This document shows positions 1 through 7,734 of a DNA stretch of 10,018 bases, piece after piece. Numbering within the stretch: position 1 is the first letter of the stretch; every line of letters begins with the position of its first letter. The stretch comes from Prevotella sp. GTDB taxonomy: Bacteria > Bacteroidota > Bacteroidia > Bacteroidales > Bacteroidaceae. Below the pieces are notes generated by a model that saw only the letters and a list, made by a program, of their open reading frames with translations, was not told the origin of the DNA and did not search any database. The stretch lies in assembly GCA_017632825.1 (NCBI GenBank), contig JAGBQP010000058.1, positions 1 to 10,018 of the forward strand, given 5' to 3'. A program made the translations under genes and the position numbers.

Positions 1-900
1 AAGCTCGATAATCTTGAGCTCTACGGCGGTATCCCCCTGATTATGGAGCGTAAGAACGGTAGTACCGACTGCGGTAACCTCTACAACGAAATGTTTGGAA
101 AGGGTAATTCCTTCGAGAGCATTTTCGAGATTTACTACCGTGAGAACCAGGGTAAGGAAAACTCTTGGGTGAACTCCTACTATGGCAACCAAAACAACGT
201 CTTAGGCCGTCTGGCCGCTGCCACATTCCTCTTCGAGAATGTCCCGCAGGGTACCAACGAGCTGTTCAAGGCCAAGGACTGCCGCGCCTATGAGGCCATG
301 CAGACCAGCAACTCCAGCACTGCCATTGTGAAGTACACCCGCAGCGAAGGCTTGACCTTCACGACACAGAACATCCGTACGATGAACGACCTGCGCCTGT
401 CAGCACAGCGTCGCTCAGCATCAGATGCCAACTGGATTATCTACCGTCTCAGTGATGTTATCCTGATTAAGGCCGAGGCCGAAATCGAGCGTAACGGGGG
501 CAATCTCATGGATGCTTTCCTGCTGATTAACCGTCTGAACAAGCGTGCACTCGGTATTACACAGGCTTCTTTGAGCAGTGATACACTGAAGGCCGAGAAC
601 TACACACAGACCAAGGAGAAGATGGAAGACCTGATTATAGACGAGCGTCAGCGAGAGTTCCTTTTCGAAGGCAAGCGCTGGTTTGACCTTGTACGCTGGG
701 CACGTCGCGACGGTAACACTCGCCGACTCACCGGCTATGCTACTAAGAAGTACCAGGAAGGTGCCAATGTGATTAAGATTAAACTGTCAGACCCCAACTA
801 CATCTACTTCCCCTATCTCAAGAAAGAGCTGAAGGTTAACCCGCTGCTGAAGCAGAACCCCGCCTTCAACAAGGGAGAGGATAACGTGCTGACGAAATAG
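1..900 (+). CDS. SusD-like outer-membrane glycan-binding lipoprotein, C-terminal part (5' end outside window)
   Basis: The frame is open from base 1, before the first ATG at 43, so this is the 3' end of a longer gene: 299 residues are visible, against about 500-650 for full SusD proteins. Typical C-terminal SusD segments are present. W145-IIYRLSDVILIKAEAE is the conserved TPR-type helix. DERQREFLFEGKRWFDLVRWAR (residues 214-235) is the family hallmark. The end, YFPYLKKELKVNPLLKQNPAF, matches the usual 'P-I-P-x-x-E-x-x-x-N-P-x-L-x-Q-N-P' closing motif. In the family, such proteins form a lid over a SusC transporter and bind glycan at the cell surface. The lipoprotein signal is upstream of the window, where a SusC gene is also expected (inference). 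An FAS1 lipoprotein gene follows 18 bases after the stop, which suggests one transcript. The family call is firm; the substrate is unknown. Confidence 0.95.
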   Translation, partial: KLDNLELYGGIPLIMERKNGSTDCGNLYNEMFGKGNSFESIFEIYYRENQGKENSWVNSYYGNQNNVLGRLAAATFLFENVPQGTNELFKAKDCRAYEAMQTSNSSTAIVKYTRSEGLTFTTQNIRTMNDLRLSAQRRSASDANWIIYRLSDVILIKAEAEIERNGGNLMDAFLLINRLNKRALGITQASLSSDTLKAENYTQTKEKMEDLIIDERQREFLFEGKRWFDLVRWARRDGNTRRLTGYATKKYQEGANVIKIKLSDPNYIYFPYLKKELKVNPLLKQNPAFNKGEDNVLTK

Positions 901-918
901 TTTTGAGATAATAGATAA

Positions 919-2895
919 ATGACAAGAGTTATGATTACCAAGAATATCAAACACTTACTGCTGGCTGGTCTGTTCTGCCTTGGCGCTGTCGCAAGCATCA
1001 CAAGCTGTGTCGATAACGACGACGATGTACCACAGAACTACTACCAGGCCAGTAAAATGACAGCCGCACAGTTCCTGGAGGCTAATAGCGACAGAGTGGG
1101 CGATTTTGTCACCCTGCTGAAGCGCACGCCGTATTTCTCTATGCTGGCTACCTATGGCAACTATACGGTTTTCGCCCTTAACAATGAGGCCATAGAACAC
1201 TACCTCGAAGATAACGGCTACAGCAGTCTGGACGATGTGCCTAACGAGGAGTGCGACACCCTTGCACGTATGCATATCATCAGACTGGGTACAACCTTCA
1301 CCACAGACTTCCTGGGTGACGGTGAGTTCCCCAACCTGAATATGGACGACCGTCCTGTGACACTCTCAGTTGACTCTGACGCCACCAATAACAATTCCCT
1401 TGTTTACTACATTAACAAGACATCGAAAATGGTGGAGTATGACGACTCTGTAACCAATGGTGTTGTACACATGCTGAATCGCCCCATCTTGCGAAGCAGT
1501 AATATGCTGCCCGACCTGATGGAGACCGACTCGGTGCTGACGCTCTTTACACAAGGTCTGCGTCTCACCGGTATGGCCGACTCGCTGATGCGCCATCTTG
1601 ACGATACCTACAAGTGGGGTTCTGACAAGAAGAGTCTGGACTCACTCTACAATGGTGTCCTCGTGCGTTGCGTCTCTGGTGGACGTGACTGGACCGACTC
1701 CTACTGGCCTGAAAAGCGCTACTTCAAGTACACGGCCTTTGTGGAGCCCGACTCCGTTTATCATCGCTACGGCATCTATACGATTGACGACCTCAAGAAG
1801 TATGCTGCCAAGATCTATGATGAAGTTTATCCCGAGGATAAGAACATTGACGATCCCAAAGACCGTCGTAATTCGCTGAACCGTTTCATCAGCTACCACC
1901 TCATCAACCGTCAGTGCCTGTATAACATGATTTGCGGTGCCAAGGGCTTGCGTGAGGGATGCTGGCTAACGAACCTGGCAGATGCCGAGGACTATTTCGA
2001 GACCATGATGCCCCATAGCATTATGCGTTTCTGTGATCCCTCTGCCGGTCTGTTTATCAACCGCAAGGGCCTGAAGGACAATTACACCATCCGCGGTGCC
2101 AAGGTGCTGTCAGCTTCGGAGTCGGGTGCTTCTAACCAGAATGCTACGAATGGTGTTTACTACTATATCGACGATATCATTTCTTATAATACTCAGGTAC
2201 GCGAAGAGGTGCTCAACTGCCGTATGCGTATTGACGCTACTACGCTGAGTCCTGACTTCATGAACAGCAACGCCCGCCGTTATGCTGCAAGTGATGACAA
2301 GCTGACAGGCTTCCGCAATAACTATATCACAGACTGGACCGTACGCGGTACCGATGCCTACGTTGGTGTACACACCGATGTGGACTACTGGAACTCATGG
2401 CAGGCAAATGCCGTTTGTATCAGTGGTATCTTTGACGTGACCTTCAAGCTGCCTCCTGTACCCGCCGGTACTTATGAGATTCGTCTTGGCTATACTGTCG
2501 GTCAGGAGCGTGGTGTCGTACAGTTCTATTTGAACAATGAGCCCTGCGGCATTCCTGTTGACCTCCGTGTCTATGGTAGCGACCCGCGTATCGGCTGGAC
2601 AGAGGATACCGATGACGAGGAAGAGAACATTGCCAACGACAAGGCTATGCGTAACCACGGCTACATGAAGGGTATGGACAGCTATAAGGCCGGTTCTGGT
2701 GCTACCACATCGCTGCGCGCTAACAACTGGAACCTGCGCCGTATCCTTGATACCCGCTATCTGGAAGAGAATAAAGACTACTACCTGCGTTGTCGTCAGG
2801 TACTCGAGGACCGTCTCTGCTACTGGTCGTTCGACTATATCGAATTGTGCCCGAAGAGTGTCTATGGTAGTCCCAGTGGCGAGGACACGCATTGA
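919..2895 (+). CDS. Fasciclin (FAS1)-repeat surface lipoprotein with C-terminal beta-rich domain
   Basis: 658 residues. A lipoprotein signal peptide ends in the lipobox I-T-S-C (Cys30). The acidic stretch VDNDDD right after the Cys resembles the Bacteroidetes export signal that sends lipoproteins to the cell surface. FAS1 repeat 1 spans about residues 45-191, with the H1-like motif YTVFALNNEA (82-91) and the closing motif NGVVHMLNRPIL (180-191). A longer, more divergent FAS1-like repeat 2 (about 197-422) has YTAFVEPDSVY (271-281) and NGVYYYIDDII (411-421). Residues about 427-650 are rich in predicted strands (FDVTFKLPPVPAGTYEIRLGY, then a final WSFDYIELCPK) and look like a ligand-binding beta-sandwich; that is inference. 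FAS1 domains mediate adhesion, and in PULs such proteins probably act as accessory glycan-binding proteins. The in-frame ATG at 931 is an equally good start, giving a 26-residue signal up to the Cys; there is no clear ribosome binding site to decide. Confidence 0.9.
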   Translation: MTRVMITKNIKHLLLAGLFCLGAVASITSCVDNDDDVPQNYYQASKMTAAQFLEANSDRVGDFVTLLKRTPYFSMLATYGNYTVFALNNEAIEHYLEDNGYSSLDDVPNEECDTLARMHIIRLGTTFTTDFLGDGEFPNLNMDDRPVTLSVDSDATNNNSLVYYINKTSKMVEYDDSVTNGVVHMLNRPILRSSNMLPDLMETDSVLTLFTQGLRLTGMADSLMRHLDDTYKWGSDKKSLDSLYNGVLVRCVSGGRDWTDSYWPEKRYFKYTAFVEPDSVYHRYGIYTIDDLKKYAAKIYDEVYPEDKNIDDPKDRRNSLNRFISYHLINRQCLYNMICGAKGLREGCWLTNLADAEDYFETMMPHSIMRFCDPSAGLFINRKGLKDNYTIRGAKVLSASESGASNQNATNGVYYYIDDIISYNTQVREEVLNCRMRIDATTLSPDFMNSNARRYAASDDKLTGFRNNYITDWTVRGTDAYVGVHTDVDYWNSWQANAVCISGIFDVTFKLPPVPAGTYEIRLGYTVGQERGVVQFYLNNEPCGIPVDLRVYGSDPRIGWTEDTDDEEENIANDKAMRNHGYMKGMDSYKAGSGATTSLRANNWNLRRILDTRYLEENKDYYLRCRQVLEDRLCYWSFDYIELCPKSVYGSPSGEDTH

Positions 2896-2928
2896 TTGTA
2901 TAGAGTATAAAGTTTAAAGATTAGAAAT

Positions 2929-4548
2929 ATGATGAAAAATAGATTCCAATCATATATGATAGCTGGCCTGATGTGCTGCGGCGTTACCGCAGCCCTCACC
3001 GGCTGCGCCGAGTGGAACGACCACTTCGAGGGCGATGGGGCTGGAAGCAACCAGACGCTCTGGCAGCAGTTACAGGCCAACCCGCAGCTCAGTGATTTCT
3101 GCGAGGTCCTCAAGGAGACCAAGGTCTTCCGTATGCACAAGAAGACGCCGGTAAGTTACGCTGACCTGCTGAACAGTGGTCAGTCCTTCACGGTCGTGGC
3201 TCCTGTTAACAACACCTTCGACAAGGCGCAGCTCCTGCAGCTGGTTCAGTCCAATCAGGGTGACTCTATTGTTGAGAAATCGTTTGTGCAGAACCATCTC
3301 GCCCGTTCGCTCAGCTCCATGCAGAGCGAACCCTATGTGGTACGTCTGCTTAACAGTAAGCGTGCAGACTTTGCTAATGGCAAGATTCTGGATGTAACAC
3401 TGAATGAACAGAATATCCATGCTAAGAATGGTGTCCTGCATGTTGCAGCCGAGCCGTTGCCCTACCGTCGCAGTATCTACGAGAACTTCTGTGACGAAGA
3501 CGAGTTCAAGGGAATTGGCAACTTGCTGCGCTCTTTTGAGGAAGACTACTTCGATGCAGATGCCTCTGTCTATAACGGTATTGTCGAGGGCGAACGCATC
3601 TACGTTGACTCTGTAGTGATTGAGCGCAACCGTATTCTTGAGAAAATAGGCTATCTCAATCGTGAAGACTCCACTTACTGGGTGGTGGCTCCATCGGCTG
3701 CCGGCTGGCAGAAAGCCTATGACGAGGCAGTTAATTATTTCGTTTACGATGCCAAGGTTCAGCGTGCAGACTCTCTGCAGCGTCTTTATACAACGCGTGC
3801 CCTTCTGGATGATGCCGTCTTCAATATGACGCTTCAGAAAGCTCCCGAGGATTCGCTGATTTCTGTACAGTATGATCGTCACCACCCCGAGTGGCATCGT
3901 TCTTACAAACCTTTCGAGCCTGGAGGTGTCCTCAATGGCGCACAAGCCATCAACTGCAGCAATGGTGTTATCTACCAGCAGCAGGAGTGGCCTTTCACAC
4001 CCGAGGAAACTTATTTCAAGGAACTTTGGAGTGAGTGTGAGAATACAAGCCTGATTATTGATGAGAAAGATTGTACGTATAATGGTCGCCGTGCCGATGC
4101 TGACAGTATCTCTGAAGGCGCCTACCTGCGTATCATGCCTCTCACATCGACTTCAAACTGGCAGCTGACCTATCGTGTCAACAACACGCTCAGCGGCAAC
4201 TACGATGTATGTGCCATCGTTCTGCCTAAAACCATTGTTGACCCGGAGAATGCGAACATGAAGCCCGTCAAGTTCAAGGCTGCCATCAACTATGTTGACG
4301 TGGATGGAAGTGAGAAAACCTATGACTGCGGAAACGCCGTTTTCCAGAACGACCCCGAGCGTGTGGATACTATCGTGCTGGCAGAGAATTTCCACTTCCC
4401 CACTTGTAACTATGCCCAGACCGATATCAAGGCCAGTGTAAAGATTCAGTGTAATATTATGGGTCGCGAGACATCACGCTTCAGCCGCGAGATGTATCTG
4501 GACTGCATCTATCTCCGTCCCCGTACCTCTAAAACCGAAGAACAATGA
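2929..4548 (+). CDS. Second fasciclin (FAS1)-repeat outer-membrane lipoprotein
   Basis: 539 residues. The signal peptide ends in the lipobox L-T-G-C (Cys26), followed by AEWNDHFEGD, which is acidic but lacks a tight acidic cluster. FAS1 repeat 1 is at about residues 43-180, with FTVVAPVNNTF (87-97, close to the consensus 'TVFAPTNxAF') and the closing NGVLHVAAEPL (167-177). A second, divergent FAS1-like repeat is at about 185-355, with YWVVAPSAAGW (250-260) and NGVIYQQQEWPF (345-356). The last 180 residues form a strand-rich domain ending in YLDCIYLRPR. The order of domains matches the upstream FAS1 protein, so the two are probably diverged duplicates with low identity. The gene begins 33 bases after its neighbour and its stop codon overlaps the SusC start in ATGA, implying translational coupling. 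Likely role: accessory surface glycan binding next to the SusC/D complex (inference). Confidence 0.9.
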   Translation: MMKNRFQSYMIAGLMCCGVTAALTGCAEWNDHFEGDGAGSNQTLWQQLQANPQLSDFCEVLKETKVFRMHKKTPVSYADLLNSGQSFTVVAPVNNTFDKAQLLQLVQSNQGDSIVEKSFVQNHLARSLSSMQSEPYVVRLLNSKRADFANGKILDVTLNEQNIHAKNGVLHVAAEPLPYRRSIYENFCDEDEFKGIGNLLRSFEEDYFDADASVYNGIVEGERIYVDSVVIERNRILEKIGYLNREDSTYWVVAPSAAGWQKAYDEAVNYFVYDAKVQRADSLQRLYTTRALLDDAVFNMTLQKAPEDSLISVQYDRHHPEWHRSYKPFEPGGVLNGAQAINCSNGVIYQQQEWPFTPEETYFKELWSECENTSLIIDEKDCTYNGRRADADSISEGAYLRIMPLTSTSNWQLTYRVNNTLSGNYDVCAIVLPKTIVDPENANMKPVKFKAAINYVDVDGSEKTYDCGNAVFQNDPERVDTIVLAENFHFPTCNYAQTDIKASVKIQCNIMGRETSRFSREMYLDCIYLRPRTSKTEEQ

Positions 4549-7500
4549 AAACATATATCGTATCAGCCATTATGCTGCTGCTGTCAGGTTCGCTGGCAGC
4601 ACAAGAGAAGACCGTCAAAGGTCAGGTCGTTGACGCGGCTACTGGACAACCCCTGGCCGGCGTTATCGTGGCTGCCTATGGCGAGACACGCTATACAGCC
4701 ATGACCGATGAGAACGGCCGTTATGAGTTGAAAACGCCTGACTATGTCACCTCGGTGTCCATGCGCGTTGACGGCTACGGATTCATACAGCAGGCTATAG
4801 CCGACGGAGTGGCCAACGGCCGGCTTTATAGTGATGCCTTCTCGGCTACTTATAAGTCTGCGACTACTGCTACCCTGAGTGCCGATGCCACGAACTTTGC
4901 CAATACGTCGGTGGCCAGTATTGACCCGCTGATACAGCAGCAGCTGGGCGCTGACATGCGCTCTGTCTCTCATGGCGGCATCCCCGGTATGGGAAATCTG
5001 ATGCTTATCAATGGTATCAACTCGTTGAAGTCGAATGCTCAGCCGCTGGTGCTGGTTGATGGCGTTCAGCTGGATATGCAGTACGGTCGTGACATGCTCC
5101 ACGACGGATACTTCAACAATCTGATTTCAAACCTCAATGCCAATGACATTGAGCGTGTCGAAGTCATCAAGAACGGAACAGCCCTCTATGGTGCCAAAGG
5201 CGCTAACGGCGTCATCCTCATTCATACCAAGCGCAACAAGTCGATGGCCACGAAGATTGATGTCACCATCAACGGACGCTATGAGTTGATGCCTCGTCTG
5301 CCAAAGATGATGGGCGCTGAGGACTATCGACTCTATGCTACGGAGCTGTTGTCGGACAAGACCAGTACGCTTGGACGCATGAAGTTCCTGAATGCCGATC
5401 CCACCTATTTTTATTATAACCAGTATCACAATAATACCGACTGGGTGGATCAGGTCTATGATAATGCTTTTTCGCAGAACTACGGCATCAATGTGCAGGG
5501 TGGTGACAACGTTGCCTCCTACAACCTGTCGGTAGGCTATTCATTGGGTAACTCCACACTGAAGGAGAATGGTTTCTCACGCTTCAATATGCGTTTGAAC
5601 TCTGATATCTCTATCACCCGTTCACTCGATGTGCGTTTCGATGCCTCTTACAGTGATGTTGACCGTGAACTGCGTGATGATGGTGCACCGACCGATATTC
5701 TTTCGGGTGTTATTACCTCTCCAAGCTTCATTGGCTTGACCAAGGCTCCGTTCCTCTCGCCATACGCTTACGATAAGGGTGGCAACATCAGCCATTACCT
5801 GGCCGATGCCGATGATTATCTGGAAGGAATGTTCCAGGGTCGCGGCCGTCTGGCCAACCCGCTGGGTATCCTACGTCAGGGTGAAGGTAAGAACCGTAAC
5901 TCGATGGGTAACCGTCTCATCGTTTTCTCGGTGACACCCCAATATCGTATCAACAGACACCTCCATCTCAGCGAGCATTTCGCTATGTCGCTCGTCAATA
6001 CCAACGAGAACTACTACCTCCCCATTCAGGGTGTGCCAACATTCGTGGTTGACGGACTGGACGAAGATACAAAGCTGCAGAATATCGCACAGAGTATGGC
6101 TTCCCGACAAACGATTGTACTGAGTGACACCCGTCTGACATGGGAACAGCGCTATGGCGCTCACGACATCAATGTCAAGGGTGGTTTCCGCTACCAGAAC
6201 AGTGACTATGCACTGACCTCACAGCGCGGCTATAACACCGGTAACGATAAAACACCTAACATGAACGCCAACCTCTCATTCCCTGATACCGATGGCGATG
6301 AGGACAAGACACGCGAACTGCAGTGGTACGCACAGGGCGATTATAACTATGCCAACCGCTACTACCTGACCGCTGGTTTGTCCGCTCATGCCTCTTCACG
6401 TTTTGGTGACGCTGGCACTGGTCTGAAAGTTGCTGGTGTTATGTGGGGACTCTTCCCCAGTCTCGAGGCTGCATGGGTACTGAGCAATGAGCGCTGGCTC
6501 GCCGGTACACCTGGTATCGACTATCTGCGTCTTAGCCTCGGCTTCGATGAGAGTGGTAACGACGATATCGATCCGACGGCTGCCCGTTCGTACTTCGTTT
6601 CACGCCGTATGCTGAGAAGCACGGTCTCAGGCCTCTCCATTGGTAACATCGGTAATACCGAGCTGCAGTGGGAGACAACACGCCGTCTGACGGCTGGTCT
6701 GGAGGGTAACTTCCTGAATAACCGCCTGAACGTACGCTTCGATGTTTTCAAGAGCTGGACCAACAATCTTCTGACGCTCAGTCAGCTGGCCTGGACCAGC
6801 GGTCTGCAGCAGAACTGGGGCAATGGCGGTAAGCTTGAGAATGCCGGCTTCGATATCAAGGCTGGTGTGAAAGTGCTGAACCTGCGTAACTTCCGTTGGG
6901 AAATGGGCGCCTCGGCTGGTCACTATAAGAATAAGGTGACAGCTCTGCCCGACAATGACCGTGCTTTTGAAACCGAAATCTATGGTGCCAACGTCCTCAC
7001 CAAGGTGGGACAGCCCGTAGGTGTTTTCTATGGTTGGCGCACTAATGGCGTATATGCTACCTCTGCAGATGCTGAGAACGACGGTCAATATATCGTTAAG
7101 AGCAATGGTGACAAGGTCTATTTCGCTGCTGGCGATATGCACTTTGAGAATCTTGACGATAGCAAGGAAATCAATGCCGATGACCGTAGCATTATCGGTG
7201 ACCCCAATCCCGATATTTATGGTAATATCTACACCAAGCTGAACTGGAAGAACCTGACGCTCTCTGCAGTCTTCGATTATTCGCTTGGCAACGATATCTA
7301 TAATTACCAGCGCTCACTCATCGAGGGTGGTAAGTACTTCCTCAACCAGACAACGGCCATGAATCGCCGTTGGAATACCGAGGGGCAGGTGACTGATATT
7401 CCCCGTGCCAACTACAACGACCCCATGGGCAACAGCCGATTCAGCGACCGTTGGATTGAGGACGGCAGCTACTTGCGTCTCAGCTCGGTCACACTGAGCT

Positions 7501-7697
7501 ACTATCAGCCTTTGCAGAGCACTTACATCCAGGGTTTCACCGTTTGGGCTAACGCATCAAATCTCTTCACGGTGACACGTTATCTCGGCAGCAATCCTGA
7601 TTGTGCTATGGCTGGTGGCATTCTCTCTCAGGGCATTGACCGTGGACTGCTCTCGGCCGGACGTTCTTTCTCTGTTGGTGTGAATATCAATCTGTAA
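4545..7697 (+). CDS. SusC-like TonB-dependent outer-membrane transporter
   Basis: 1050 residues, normal for the family. The signal peptide is cleaved after about A19 (SLAA|QEK). Then come a carboxypeptidase-regulatory-like domain (about 22-80: VKGQVVDAATGQPLAGVIV, ending near VDGYG), a linker (80-123), the plug (about 124-230: PLVLVDGVQL at 167-176 and VEVIKNGTALYGAKGANGVI at 205-224) and a beta-barrel to the C-terminus (SFSVGVNINL). Such proteins import oligosaccharides across the outer membrane using TonB-ExbBD energy, with SusD as the lid. The gene overlaps the preceding FAS1 gene by 4 bases and is followed after 37 bases by its SusD partner. Two oddities: the usual 'LDEVVVxGYG' stretch that contains the TonB box in many SusC proteins is not recognisable, and the plug reads MLINGINSL where 'IRIRGxxSL' is usual. 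The family is certain; the substrate is not known. Confidence 0.96.
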   Translation: MKTYIVSAIMLLLSGSLAAQEKTVKGQVVDAATGQPLAGVIVAAYGETRYTAMTDENGRYELKTPDYVTSVSMRVDGYGFIQQAIADGVANGRLYSDAFSATYKSATTATLSADATNFANTSVASIDPLIQQQLGADMRSVSHGGIPGMGNLMLINGINSLKSNAQPLVLVDGVQLDMQYGRDMLHDGYFNNLISNLNANDIERVEVIKNGTALYGAKGANGVILIHTKRNKSMATKIDVTINGRYELMPRLPKMMGAEDYRLYATELLSDKTSTLGRMKFLNADPTYFYYNQYHNNTDWVDQVYDNAFSQNYGINVQGGDNVASYNLSVGYSLGNSTLKENGFSRFNMRLNSDISITRSLDVRFDASYSDVDRELRDDGAPTDILSGVITSPSFIGLTKAPFLSPYAYDKGGNISHYLADADDYLEGMFQGRGRLANPLGILRQGEGKNRNSMGNRLIVFSVTPQYRINRHLHLSEHFAMSLVNTNENYYLPIQGVPTFVVDGLDEDTKLQNIAQSMASRQTIVLSDTRLTWEQRYGAHDINVKGGFRYQNSDYALTSQRGYNTGNDKTPNMNANLSFPDTDGDEDKTRELQWYAQGDYNYANRYYLTAGLSAHASSRFGDAGTGLKVAGVMWGLFPSLEAAWVLSNERWLAGTPGIDYLRLSLGFDESGNDDIDPTAARSYFVSRRMLRSTVSGLSIGNIGNTELQWETTRRLTAGLEGNFLNNRLNVRFDVFKSWTNNLLTLSQLAWTSGLQQNWGNGGKLENAGFDIKAGVKVLNLRNFRWEMGASAGHYKNKVTALPDNDRAFETEIYGANVLTKVGQPVGVFYGWRTNGVYATSADAENDGQYIVKSNGDKVYFAAGDMHFENLDDSKEINADDRSIIGDPNPDIYGNIYTKLNWKNLTLSAVFDYSLGNDIYNYQRSLIEGGKYFLNQTTAMNRRWNTEGQVTDIPRANYNDPMGNSRFSDRWIEDGSYLRLSSVTLSYYQPLQSTYIQGFTVWANASNLFTVTRYLGSNPDCAMAGGILSQGIDRGLLSAGRSFSVGVNINL

Positions 7698-7734
7698 GCG
7701 AACTTCGTCCTAAACGATCAATAACAATTGAAAA

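Noticed and set aside
2896..2928. Possible internal promoter between the two FAS1 genes
   Set aside because: The AT-rich gap has TATAAAGTTTAA but lacks the G needed for TAnnTTTG and has no -33 element.
3070..3945. Long minus-strand open frame (291 codons) inside the second FAS1 gene
   Set aside because: It lies wholly antisense to a gene with a clear signal peptide and FAS1 motifs. The translation has no recognisable domain and fits the codon bias of the + strand gene.
6627..7142. Minus-strand open frame of 171 codons inside the susC-like gene
   Set aside because: It is a shadow of the beta-barrel coding sequence; other antisense frames at 2395-2892 and 4584-5102 were rejected for the same reason.
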